From assembly GCA_021234155.1 (NCBI GenBank), contig JAJEKV010000289.1:312001-376000 (forward strand): a stretch of DNA of 64,000 bases. Reading direction: 5' to 3'. Of the stretch, positions 42,398 to 56,310 are shown one piece after another. Position numbers and translations under genes: made by a program. The stretch comes from Isoetes taiwanensis (taxonomy: Eukaryota > Streptophyta > Lycopodiopsida > Isoetales > Isoetaceae). The first letter of the stretch is position 1. Every line of letters begins with the position of its first letter. A model generated the notes under the pieces. It was not told the DNA's origin. It made no database searches and was given only the letters and a program-made list of their open reading frames with translations.

Positions 42398-45300
42398 ATA
42401 AAATAAAATGGGATGAAACGAAAATGTATAGATAGTTTGAATCATACATGCACCTTTCTTCTTTCATAGCAAGATCCTGAGATAAGATTACACTACGGCA
42501 ATGAAATCAAGCAAGAACCTAAAATCAACATACAAACTGATAATTTTGCATTTTCAAATATCAAATGCACGACAGAATCCCTTATCATGCCTATTATTCA
42601 TGTTCTAATGGGCGGAAGAGCTTGTCCATCTTTTAATCAAGCGTTTGTTATGAAAGCTTTATATTTCGAGGGTAGAGCTCTATTAACTGGTAACAAATGG
42701 CAGGTGTTTAACTCCTCAAGTGGAATCTAACTCTAAATATAACTGAGTGTGTAGAGCTTAGGATATTAGTCATTTATCTATTTATAAGGCTTTGGCATGT
42801 CATGAATATCTTTCATATGGCATATCAAGAGGACACTTACACAACACAAACACAGCGTACAATTACATCAAATGAACTAATGAACATTGAATTTTTTGAC
42901 ACCAAAAAGTGGTTCACTAAAAAGCAATTAAGGTTGACATGCCTTTCAAGAAAAAATAAGGGAATATTGTTTTTGGTAATTGCTAACTATTGCAATGCAA
43001 TCAGAGGCAATTGCTAGCTACAATGTCCCATTGTAAAATTGATAGCAAGTAATTTTTTCCTAGATTTTGGGCGATGCCAGCTCAATTCTTATTCTGAAAA
43101 TGCACATCAACAATTCGTCATTCATCTTTCTATGTGCCGCCACAATTCTTCTCTTCAAAATGCAATCCAAATATTCACCATTCATCTTTCCAATTCCTTT
43201 GGGATGGATGGCTATTCTAGCAATTTTATACGCTTTTTGTGATGACTCTGTGGCGTACATTAAAAAAAAAAAGGAAGTGTGGTATATTGAATCTAGATTT
43301 TGAGAGGCAACTCATGTTTAACCTAAGCATTTAAAATTTTCTTGTAGAGGATTAGGTTCCTGAGTACCTACATGCTTGCTACATTAGCAAGCATCGAAAG
43401 AATAGAAGAGAATTTGTTAAGACATGTCGGTATATCGCATGGACATGTTTCATCTTCCATTTGATGATCTACTTCTCATTTCTATTTGTCATTTCAGCCT
43501 TGGAAAATGCTTCAGACATTAAGCCAAATATCCCTATTCAATTCTGCACAAAACTATAGAAGGTCACAAGCCAATGAGACATCATGCTGACACTATAAAA
43601 AGCCATAATATGTAAATCCCAGTTTCGCATGCCATCGCATGAGAATGAAACTCCATACCACAATGACACTTAAATGGAGACATGCAATACAAACTTCCTC
43701 AAGACCTCGCAATTTATACAACTGCCCCCTTTTTTTTTTTATCCAGACAAAAGACCTAACTAAGAAAATTATAACATTTTTGAAACATGAGACATGTTCT
43801 GCTAGACTAGTGAATGCCATCTCATGATTTAAGCTAGCCACACACCAAGTTGATCTGTGTAGCAAGTCACCCTTCATATGTGTCATCTTCGTCATATGGA
43901 AGGGGCCAAAGAGCACCACGTAACGTTCCAATTCGACTTTACATGCGCATAACTAAAAAGAAGTTACACGAGAACGTAAAATATGACTCCAATAAATATT
44001 GATAGATGAAATACATACAACGCCTACGATTGAAGGTCAATCGAGCCTCTAGAGGTGCAAGTCACGGGGGACTCAACAAAGCCGAGGTTTAGATCACATT
44101 CATTTTAAGAAGATTTAATAAGTCACTCCAATGTGGCTGCCCTAAATCACTTTGCATGTTCCAAAACACCACTTTCGGATCTAGCCGGGCTTAATTTCCA
44201 GTCAATAAAATAGATATTACAATAATCAAGCACAAAACATAGAAGACATAATTGAATCTAAACATTTCAGAGCTTGGTCATTTTGCGAGAACAAAGCTAA
44301 AATCTTAGGGTCGAGATTCCCGGCGGCAATTGATGCACGGAAGTTGAAACTTCGACCAATCGTGTTGAGCGATTCCAAACTTCCCTTGTTTTTGTGATTC
44401 CACTAGCGCAGGTAATTGAGCTTTGGATTTTGCTTGGTAGATGATGTGGATGCTATTATTCCTCCCAGATCTTTTAGCGAGAATCAATTACCCCACTCCA
44501 GATCTTGACACGAATCAAATCAACGGAATAGATTTTTTGTGGAAGAACTACCTCCGCCGTAGTGGAATCGATGCATCCTGCTCTCATAGTTTAGTTTTTA
44601 GGGTATTTGATGCCACCTAGTTAACTGCGACTTCCCGCAGTGGAATGTCAGCCTTACATCTACAAGAAATTTATCGCGGCGGCCGCAAGGCCGCCGCGAA
44701 CATTTCTCTTCTCCAACCCGCTGCAAAAGAAGTTTTGTGCTAAGTCGAATAGATCTCAATTCTGGACATCTTTGAGATGCGAAAGAACATGCAGGAGTTG
44801 AACTTGCACTATTGCCATTTGTTTTGTACTTTGTTGCTCACTATAAGGTTAGGTTCTGGAGATAGCAAGTGGAGGTGTTCGATGCGGATTTTCTGTTAAA
44901 TTGAAATGCTTAAAAGTTGAACCTAGTATGAACATCCATAGTTGAGAAAGCAATCCCATTCAATAAACAATGAATTGCATCTAAGACAAATTAGTTCTTA
45001 AATCATAGGTTTTTGGGTGGTTCTGAAGCTGGCAATCATGAGTCTAAGTCTTATTTCATAATATGAAATGCAATGGGTGCAAAAAACCATTTTGCATATA
45101 GATGGCTAAATTCCCTTTCCTTCTGCGAGGTGAAGCTTTGGCTTTGGCGGAGATGATTGGATTGTGCCAGAGAGGTCCTAAAAAGGTAAGAAAATGTTCA
45201 AAGTGATTTCTTTGTCCTTGGATAGCTCTGTTTTGCAGAGCTTTTATAGGAACCCACAGATGACATATGACCAAGATGTTATTTGTTTTCCATAGTATAA

Positions 45301-48300
45301 TTTGATCAACTATCGTTTTCTAAGAGGTCCCTTGGATCAAAATCATATTAAAAAGTTGTTTAAGAGGTCCCTTGAAACAAAATCGTATTAGAAAGTTGTT
45401 TAATGCATGATCGTCTATTTTTTCATATATTTCATATCTTAGCATCATAGTTTCTCTATGGCACTTAACTTGTTGGCTTTCCCATGGTAGCTGGATGCAA
45501 TCTGAACATTTTCGTTCATATTTGATATTTCATATTCCTGTTTGAGATTTCCTTACAGATTTTCTTAAATCATTCTGATCCACTATATTTGGAAGGATAG
45601 ACATGGCAAGATTTATTCATTAGAGAGATATCCTTTTGAAAATGATTGTGTCACTTATCTGTGGTCATGGGCCCAATCCAAAGTCACTCTTTATCCTGGA
45701 AAGATCAACGAAACAGAATAAAGACGTCTTTGCTAGAATTCTCTTCTGTTCTGTAGTCAGCTTTAAGGAGTGAAAGAATCCCTTAAATGGCGTATTAGGC
45801 AGTATTGCCTGACGAGGATATTATTTCCCTGCACTCCCATTCTCGAATTGAAAGCTTGCTTGATTTGGGAATGGCATTCCATCGAATTCAAGCTTAATTA
45901 GCAGTAGAGAAGCTTCTTTAGATCCGACCAGTTGCACAGATTATGCCCCTCGATCATTTCCTCGATTGAATCCTTGAAATCTGCATATGGGTCTCAAGAA
46001 CCTTTAGCTAATGCAACAGAATTATTCATTGAACCACACAAATCGGAGGGCAGACACGAAGAATTACTCTTTCTGCATGGCGGGATTTGTCTTCCATGAT
46101 GGAGAGAAATTTCAAAGAGTTATTTCGATTGACAACGCCCAAGCTGCCGCTTCAGCAATTAATAGCAGAAAAAGCTTTAATATAAGATTTGGAGCCAATT
46201 TCTTTATCTTCAGCTGGGGCCGGGAGATTTAGATCAATCAATTCTTCTTTTGGGTTCTTCAAAATTCGAATTTTTTTGTTATGCCTACTAAGAGCTTGGC
46301 CGGAGGTAAAAACTCCGTGACAGATTGAACATTCATGGCCTTTTAACTTTTCTGCTCAGTCCGATGCCAATTATGAGCAGATCTTTGCCGATTTCTTCCT
46401 TCCCAATTATAAAATTCAAATTTGAGCTGTGCGAATGCTGCAAAATTAGATTTTCAATTTGAATGCTGTCATTTCTTAGCAGAACTAAAGGTAGCAGAAC
46501 TAAAGGTTCCAATCCTCTTCTGGATTAATTTGAACCTGACCGAATTTGCTAAGCCCTTTACTTTCTTGTAGATAGATTTGTGACCACCCAAAGCTTGATA
46601 GGTTTTGAATATCTGGCTCAGAATCAACCTGCCCCAAAAATCAACATAGAATCGACTTGAAAATTTTGGAAGGCCTAAAATTGAGAGCTATATTATTGTT
46701 GCCAGAGTGAAAATAAGAAGAATCCGAGGGAGAATCTGTTAGCAAGCTCGACTATGACAGAACCATCGTAGAAAAGGGCGCAGAACTTGTTTCCTTTTTT
46801 TAATTTTTTCCTTTTTCTTAAAGCCTCTATTTTTTCCTTCCGGAAATACGTGTCGAATCTAGGAAGAGGCATCAACGCCGAATATGCCTAAAGAATCTTT
46901 CCCATAATAATTATACATGTATTGACTATAAAAAAAATCTTTTGTGCACTTTTAATACTTTCAATACGGAAGGAAATATTAATTGGAAAGATAGAAATTA
47001 TTCACCTGTGCTTTTAGTCTGCTAGTTTGTCTGCACATCGCTTGGCATTCTAGCTTAAATCACCTCCATCTCACCATAATAATTCGTAATTGTCTGTTGT
47101 AGGTCTCACATACGAGACACTAGCTTCATGAAAAAATAAAACCCTGTCAAAGGCGTCCAGATATAACTCTAGCAAATTTGTCACGTGGAGATGTGCAACA
47201 ATTGAACTCCGTATTTCAGTACACAGGTGTAGTTTATGGCATGTATAGAATTGAATATGTAAGAAAACCATTGCAAAACACAGAGACTAGTTAGAACGTT
47301 TACCTGCATTTCATTCTGTTGTCACGCGTCAGCTATCATACGTTGAATACTTGCTCATAGAGCATCACAGTCAAGATTTTTAAACTCTTCGAACTGATAT
47401 AGCACGTCATTACCTATTACTTAGCAAAAAAAAGAAAAATACTGAGCTAAATCAAGCTTAAAATGCAAAGAAAATCAAGTCCGACAAGCACCTGCTTCTC
47501 CAGTTTTTTCTGAACCTTCTGTTATTGTGAAAGCTCCAATAATGAAGAGCATTAAGAAATGCTTAAAGCTCTAGCTGCTGCAAGACCGAAATGATATGAT
47601 TCTAGCTGCTGCAAGACCGAAATGAAATGATATGCTTCAAGCAAGCGGGCAATCCCTAGACAGATATTGAATCTGGGCCAGCCAGTATTGGCCTTTTAAA
47701 TGAGAAGTATGAAACCTGCAAGCGATGCAAAGCGAGAGGATAGGAGGCTTGACGAATCACGATCCCTTCAAGCGATTTGGAGCGGAGACTTAGCAAAGAA
47801 TAAGAGATAAAGGAACATAAAAAAGGGAAAGAAGTAAACGGCTACCGTCTCTTCATTTTCAATCAATGATCTCGAGCCAACCATCATCCATCTTGCATAC
47901 CGTAACAAACATTTGCTACTACATTGATTGAACCAGTAGAAAACCCAGTCGAAATTTTCTAAAAACACGAGCAGATTGCGGCTCCACGAGGTCAAGCGAA
48001 GCTCACAACCATATGGAATCCAAGGAAAAAAAATTCAAGTCGCTTGATTTCGACATATAATTGACCCTTTGGTTCAATCCTGAAGTTCGAGATTTGGATA
48101 ATCAGCATAGCGGGCCTCAAAATCTTGGCCGATGCAGTATAGCCATTTGCTCTGATTGGAAAATCCCGGTGGAGGTGCGATTACTGCCACGCCATAAGTA
48201 CCATGGAGATGGCAATCCCAATCGATGAGCTGTAAAAATTCACGGGATCCATCGGAATGCTACTAAAATAAAGATGATTGATCAAGATTTAATAAGATTT

Positions 48301-49244
48301 TACCGGAAATCAACAGACTAAGCGACCATCGAGAATCGTCCGTGGCTTTCGTTACCTATTAACGGCAACAAAAATGGAGGTTTTGGGTCTAGCTCTGTGA
48401 AGAAGCACGCATCTGGGACTAAGCGGCCGCCCAAGAATAGCACTTTCGAGGAGAATACCATAAGGAAAGAACCACGTCGAATCGGCATATCGAAATCCAT
48501 CTCCATAAGCCAAACCATGGCGTGTTATATCGATCAAAAAAAGTCACGAGGAAGCACCCCTGCATATGGAATAAAAACCTTGAAACCAGTTTTTAGCCGA
48601 ATTTTACTCACGGGTCTTGAACTTCCTAGAATTTTTCAAAGAATCATAATCGACCAAACCCGAAGATTATGACCACGAGATTGCATCTTACATGAGCCCA
48701 ACTCAAAAATCTTACAAAGTCTTCAATCCGCCGGACCTTTAAAACCCGGAAGAAGAATCCAAAATACAAACCTTAAGCCTAAAAATGGGTCAAATTTATG
48801 CCACCGAGTCTAAAACCGATGTAAAGCAGGACCGTTAGGCATGTGTTAAGCAAAATCCCATTTTGAAAGGCGACCTCATTTCGGCTTCGGTTGTGCACGG
48901 GAACAATAGAAGCTTCGGTTAGCACTGCAATGATTTTCACGGGAAGCGAGCCAAAGGCACATCCTTGTGATGTCGGAAAACTTTTGGCACCGAAAGTATT
49001 TCGTTAATTAGATTCTAATGGAGCGAAATGTTGAAACTAAACTCTAAAGTCGAGCTTCAAATCAATTACCTATCTGAGGGGATTCACAAGCGTCGTCGTC
49101 ATATCACGCTCTCGCCATAGCGGAGCCACAAGCCCGGTAGGGCAGAGAACGAGAGAAAAGGCATATTATGCGTCCCAGTTAAATCACAAATTCTAATGGT
49201 ATAGATCAAAGGCATCAAATAAGGGCCTGCTTGACGGTCATTAA
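42398..49244. other. Gene-poor stretch with short unassigned frames
   Basis: Frames at 42802-43017 (+), 43593-43931 (-), 45056-45274 (-) and 48397-48672 (+) show no recognisable family. Small duplications occur (about 25 bases near 47571-47630; 15 bases near 46484). One strong GC hairpin at 44675-44698 is listed separately. Confidence 0.3.
44675..44698. other. Perfect GC-rich hairpin with GCAA loop
   Basis: CGCGGCGGCC (44675-44684), loop GCAA, GGCCGCCGCG (44689-44698), with weaker outer pairing (GAAAT/ATTTC). It is preceded by CTACAAGAAATTTAT, reminiscent of CACTA termini, which often begin CACTACAAGAAA followed by GCGGCGGCC. It may be a solo transposon end. Confidence 0.55.
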
Positions 49245-50236
<992 letters not shown>

Positions 50237-50434
50237 TTGCATGTCGACTCCAGCGCCTTCCCTGGCTTCAACTTGACCTCTGGGCGGATCAAGCTCCGGA
50301 TCCCGGTTGGTATTAAAAGGCAGTGCAGTGCATACGAAGTTATTGACGAATCCATCGTAGAAGAAGCATGGCAAATTGTCAATGAAGTTTTCTTTGATGC
50401 TAGCGTTAACTCTTGGTCTCCTGAAGACTGGCAG
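50237..50434 (+). pseudogene. Exon resembling a plant C-terminal-processing peptidase (CtpA-like)
   Basis: 66 codons ending at a strong donor (GCAG|GTAAGC). The part YEVIDESIVEEAWQIVNEVF, then FDASVNSWSPEDWQ, resembles the EEAWQIVN...W.P..W region at the start of plant CtpA-type serine proteases. The remaining family segments (PDZ, catalytic Ser/Lys) were not found downstream. The match is from memory of the family pattern and is tentative; it is at most a gene fragment. Confidence 0.35.
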
Positions 50435-51061
50435 GTAAGCATCAATAATGGCGCTTGATTTGTTGATATATGAATCTGCTCATTCTACAAGGCGCCCTTC
50501 CAGCTCCGGCTTCTCAAGATGTTGCCGCTCGCGAAGGCAATGATGAGTCGGTCAAGGTGAAATTTCTTCAATGCCCAAGTAGGTGTAGTCTTTATAAGCT
50601 TCAAATTACGTAGTTTCTCGATACCATTTATAGGAATTGTGCTTTAGGCGAGTGTTTAACTGTTGTTTTCCATCGATTTCTTACGTATTTGTAGATCTTT
50701 TCGCTCCAAAGGTCTTCTCGGACAAATTAGCTTCTTTTATTTCGACGGTTTTGGTTTTGCTTCAAGAAATCGTTTGCCCCGACGGCACTATGTTCCTTTG
50801 ATGCGTTCGAGGCCGATCCCTTTTGGGTGGAATCCGGCCAGCCCCTTTTATCGGGTTTTTCGATTGAAGCAAAAACTATTTGTAATCTACATGCAACATA
50901 CCTTTTAAAGATCTTTCTTTTTTGCTCAAATAGCTCGGGTTCTCGAGTTTCAATCCCTCAAACCGTGGCCTCGGCCTCTTCCGATGTTTCCTCACATACG
51001 CCTCTATCTTTCCAAGGGGGCGATTGAGTAATTGTAAATTTCATAAAAAATCACAATCGAT

Positions 51062-51422
51062 TTGTGTAAGGGCTTTTTGGCTGCGGGTGCCAAGCATGTA
51101 TTTGGCCTTAACCTCGGTGGGCGAACTCCCCTGCGGAGTGCGGGCATGTATCGGGGAGAAATAGATGCGGCGGTTGATTGGCATTGTACAACCGATTCAG
51201 ATGCGAAAAGCCATAGCCAGAGGCACAGACCTGTTCTTTGCCCAGTTCCGTGAACCAACCCTTATTTTCTGCAAGGTTTTTTATCGGCCTGAGTATCTCT
51301 GCGCCCATGGTCGCATCGTGCTTTATTTTTTTGTGACCAAGAACAACCTGCATAGTTCTTTGATTTATCAAAGTTTCGGCAGCAAGGGAATCTGGATACA
51401 ACTAATTTCGGCAGCTAATCCG
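51062..51422 (+). other. Exon-like open stretch of unknown family
   Basis: Two overlapping frames. The longer one (from 51165) reads MRKAIARGTDLFFAQFREPT, then LIFCKVFYRPEYLCAHGRIV, and ends before a good donor (CCG|GTGAGT, 51423). Not recognised. Confidence 0.3.
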
Positions 51423-54031
51423 GTGAGTGGAATGTTTAGTTTTTAAGTTCTTCTGTGAATTTTATCCTCTCATATGCTGTGAGAGTTGACACAAAAACTA
51501 GCAGGTCTATTCATTTCAAATCTTAATTCTCTGCTTTCTGGTATGATGTGTAAGAGGATATGCAGTTGAATCAATTGGTAAGTATTAATTTATATTCATG
51601 AGTAGCTCTAAATATCTGAGAACTGTTACTCTTTATGACAGGTTGAACAAACTCCGCTACTACTTTTTATCTGTACTATAATACAGGCTGTTCGCGCATT
51701 CCTATCTTTGGTATGTTTTATGTCTATTTGTAATATAGTATGTTCTGAAGGTTTTTTTCTTTCCAGATGGATGAGCTGTACTTTTATATGTTAAGTGTTG
51801 GAAATGTCTGAAAGTGAAGCTTGATGTGCATAATCCTAAAGGTTGGAAAATATGCAGAATTACCTAACCGGATAACATATAAGAAATGGTAGAAGTGGGA
51901 TTGTTTTTTTGTACCATAAGAACCAAGGTTCGAGTAATTAAAAATCCTTAGAGAAGCTTGATGTGTGCAAAATGAGTTTCTTGGCTTGCCTAATGTGTCT
52001 GGAAAGGCGTGGTTCTCGAAGAATTACGTGGGACTACCCACTACCATTATTGTTGGCAACATCTAAAAGGTATCATATGCGTTATGAGATATCTGCGGAT
52101 GCACCATTCTCAACCCGGCAAACACTACATGATCATCGTAAGTGGAGATAATCCCAACTATGAGTTGCATACCGTACCTATGTTTGCGAGACAAAGAGAC
52201 AATAGAAGGCCTTTCAATTTTCATTTTAGAATTTGTTTCTCAGAGCCAAAGATGATATGTCTTCATAATGCAACGGATTGCTGGCTTTTGCTGCCCTTAC
52301 GATAAAAGACATTGCCATGTATGACATTGCTTTTCCTTCTCTGTTCATAAAATAAGCGAGGAGTTTGCACATTTTAAGCAAGTTGCTTGAGAAGTTGGTC
52401 TTCAGATTAGGAATTAATCTCTGCTTTTAAACAAATTGCATTGTGATTGCCCATTATTGAGACTAGGGATATGCCTTTAACTACTATAGGCAAGTTGGCT
52501 AACATTTCTAGATCGCCTCCCTAACACTATATAAGGGAGATTCCTTTTTGAAGTCAGTGCATATTATTCTCCATGCTAATTTGATTTGAACAAATTGGGA
52601 AATTTTGCTAATGGCTAGATTCTTTATATTGTCTTGATTTGTTTGAGATGTTAAAACTCGATAGTGTTACCGGCAGTTCCATGGTCTTTTGCTCTTGTGA
52701 TTTTAGGTGTTTAGACTAGTGGTAAAACACTAGGTGTACCAAAGCCTATTAAACAATTACGGCATGTCTTTGTCGTTCTTGAGGGCTAATTTTATTCATT
52801 TGACAATATCTAGCACAAAGGATTGCCCTAGATCTTCTTAGATTTCTCTCATATTCCTTGATAGTTAAGTAAAAGATTCCCTTGCATTCATAGGATTCTC
52901 TAGAGATTCTGCCCAGAAATTGGGTTTGTGACAATTGATCCTCTTGATAAAATTATTGAAATGTTCCTGCAAGTTGAAAACATACCTTCGCTTCTTAATG
53001 TTATGGACTGAAAAATGATGTTTATAAAGAGTAACATTCTATATAGTGTTCTTGGAGCTTTTAACATATAGCTTCTCTCTCTTTCTTAGACAATAATCTA
53101 TGTTTCAAACAACAGTCTTTAAAGGTGAATGATTTGCAATTCCAAGCAATTTCGATTATGTCGAACAGTATTGTGACAATTGTCGTAGCCTTGCGCATAA
53201 AGCTTTATACTGTTAATGAGCATGGTAGGTTAGATTGGACCATCCAGGGGCATTAGTTTGTTGTGTTGCTCGTTAGAATCAAACTGCATCATATGCATGA
53301 TGTTTAAAACATGAGAGATGTAAGTAAATCACAACTTCTATAAATGCTATTGAAAACTTTTATAGATGCTATGGAAAATTTCAATATGTTGGGTTGGAGA
53401 CAACCCATGTTTAAACGCCAAGGCTCTAGTTGCTAGATGCACAATGGTCCTAGATAAACATGGTTGATATAGAGCAATAAAGCTCGTTGCCAAGATCTCT
53501 GTGGTGAATTCCTCATACAGTGTCTATAGAACTCCTTGCTAAGACTTTATCGTAAATTTTTCGTATAGGAATTTGTATCACACCGTTCAACAATATCTCA
53601 AAGAAAATTATCAATTCCAGTAGCTGTTAGGTTTTGAAAAAGAGAATAATTATGAACTGAAAAACAAGCTTGCAACATGCAACTCCCCACGAAATTCAAT
53701 CATTCCTACTCTGTGCATAAAGAAGTTTTAATACACAATGCTGAACTTCTGACTACTAGGAGTCTTGTGACTACATGATAAGAGAAATAATATCAAAATT
53801 GTATCAAATGTTTGATTCAAACTCAAATTCAACTCTTTGACTTTGATCCAAATTTAACCCAACTATTCATCGAGAGATATTAATAAACAATGGTGACTTT
53901 CGAATAGATATTATGCAAGGAATTAGCCTTAAACATTTGCGTGTTTACACTAAATGCATATTGAACTTTACGCATTGATCTGTTTAACCTCAAACTTTAT
54001 TCCTCAATGTTCGTGATCCATCATTCATAAC
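51423..54031. other. Unassigned stretch
   Basis: One open frame on the + strand (52009-52305, including VSGDNPNYELHTVPMFARQR) without a recognisable family. Otherwise AT-rich and non-coding. Confidence 0.3.
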
Positions 54032-54052
54032 CCCATTGATAGTACAAAAACT

Positions 54053-54088
<36 letters not shown>

Positions 54089-54109
54089 AGTCTTTGTACT
54101 ATCAGTGGG
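54032..54109. repeat. Head-to-head inverted ends around (TA)n
   Basis: CCCATTGATAGTACAAAAAC then TTG (54032-54054), a TA tract (to 54086), then ACAAGTCTTTGTACTATCAG then TGGG (54086-54109). The right copy differs from the left at two positions. Either two elements abut or this is one folded junction. Confidence 0.85.
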
Positions 54110-55433
54110 TTTATCAACTATGGTTTATCAACATCTGTAAGTAAAGTTCAAGATTAAGAAGATCAGCATATGCCCATGAACGTGAATCAATTATAAAGTT
54201 AGAACGAAACTTTGAAGTAAAAGCCAAAGAGGAATATTTATCAGTAAAGGATCGCAAAAGAAACATACACGAGAGATTCCAGGCTGGTTCTTGAAGTTTG
54301 TAGTTTAAATAAAATGTCGATTCATATAGTCATGTTCATAGGTGGAATGATAAATCAAATGCAAAGTGCATTCTTTGTGTGTGCACTACTACCTATCTAT
54401 CTATTAATAGATAGTCATATAGAAGATAGAGAGAAGGGAAGATGATGTTAAGTACATTAATTATCTCCTTAACGAGTCAGGAGGGAGGAAGAGGAGGGAG
54501 GAAGAACTTGACAAATTTGCTAGCACATATACACACATGCCTTCCAATTTTCTTGGGCTACTATTTTTATCAAAAAGTTTATGCACATATGCGTGTGCGA
54601 AACTTTAAATGAAGGGGACATAGTCGTAGAGATAACGCTAACTATGCATATTAAAGAAGAGACATGCATTGATGCCCAATCTTAAAATTAAAAATGAATT
54701 TCTTTGTTCTTCTATCTCCTTATTATGGAGTGCACTATCAACAATTTTTTTTTTGAACAATGGACTGAACGGGAGTGTACAAAGTTGACTAGTCATCTAT
54801 AGTGGAAACTAAGTTGACAGGTCATCTATAGTGGAAACTTCTGTATGAAGATTTAGGCACGAAAGTTAGAAGCTAAAGTGACCTTGCTCAACAAGGACAA
54901 ATAAAAAAAGTCAAGGTAAATTTAGCTAACTTGAAGAAGTTAAAAGTATTATTTGATGCATGTGTTGAGTTGAGCACACACATAAGTATTTTCATAACAA
55001 TGCCTAACACTGCAAAATGCAAAAAATTGGCCCATTGGCATCAAATTATGCTAACTGTTATTATGGCACATAGAAAGATTAACTCGGTTTGTTTCTCTCA
55101 TAAGTCTAACGAGGAGGCATGTCCTTAGCATAGTATGGTATCTACGTCCTTAGCATAGTATGGTATCTACTTAGAGCTCAACGTCCTCCTGCCCCCTAGT
55201 CGTCAGGTCACCAAGTAAAGATGTTTGGGTGCATTTCATGTTATAGAAGTTATTTGAGCTGCAATCGGTGCACCATAATTGATCAATTGAAATTTTTGAT
55301 TGCTTATATAACATCAATATTATCCCATGCTAAATGTAATCAAGGGCGCCCTGCTGTGGATATTGTGTTACAAACCTATTTGTCGTTTGTCTTGTCAGAT
55401 CTCTTCTAATAACCTATGATTGCCAACCAGTTA
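54110..55433. other. Unassigned AT-rich stretch
   Basis: Short direct repeats only (GTCATCTATAGTGGAAACT twice near 54791-54840; CCTTAGCATAGTATGGTATC twice near 55123-55167). Confidence 0.35.
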
Positions 55434-56310
55434 TGGAAGCCTCAGCATTGAATCTTCTCCTACTTTCCATGTAACTGACTCAAATTAAAGACCTTTTGTC
55501 TAAGAAAATACGTAAAAGTGAGATTCATAGACAACTGAAGTTAAATACATAGACGACTGCAATATTAGATACATACAAATCTACTGCTAACTACCTATGA
55601 AAGCGGCATCTACAGAAAAATCCATCATGTGAATACTCCATTGGGTCCACCAAATTTTATTCAGTGATCATCCAGATCTATGTTTGCAAAAAGTTGAAAA
55701 TATGTCTAATGATCTGTGATTGATTAACATATAATATAATGTTTCTATGCTCCTCATAGAGAGATGTTTCTAAGTTCTTGGACAAAGCATCAAAATATAC
55801 GTTGCACATATACTACGGCAGAACATAGTCAACATACGACAACTAAAACAGCATAAGAACTCAGACTATGAAAGCCCCATCATTGGATCTTCTACTTTCC
55901 ATGTAACTGACTCAGATTAAAGATGTTTTGTCTAAGAAAATGCATAAAACTGAGATTCATTGACATCTGAAGTTAAATACATAGACGACTGGAATATTAT
56001 ATACATACAAATCTACTGCTAACTACCTATGAAACCAGCATCTGCAAAAAAAATCCATCATGTGAATACTCCATTAGGTTCACTTCAATTGTTACAAAGA
56101 ATATCAAAACTAGGTGCTCATCCAGATGTGTCACGGTATTTGCAAATGTTCAAAATATGTCTAACGATCAATGATTGATCAACATATAATATAATGTTTC
56201 TATGATCCTTAATATGTTATGCAGAGAGATGTTTCTAAGGTCTTGGACAAAGCATCAAAATGTACATTGCATACGGCGAGAATCTGATCAATATCGACAA
56301 TTAAAACAAA
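55434..56310. repeat. Tandem duplication of about 435 bp
   Basis: 55434-55867 and 55868-56310 align throughout (shared CTTTCCATGTAACTGACTCA at 55463 and 55895) with moderate divergence. Non-coding. Confidence 0.85.

Noticed and set aside
42161-42445. Open frames across the (TA)n tract on both strands
   Set aside because: Composed mainly of TA repeats; no coding signal.
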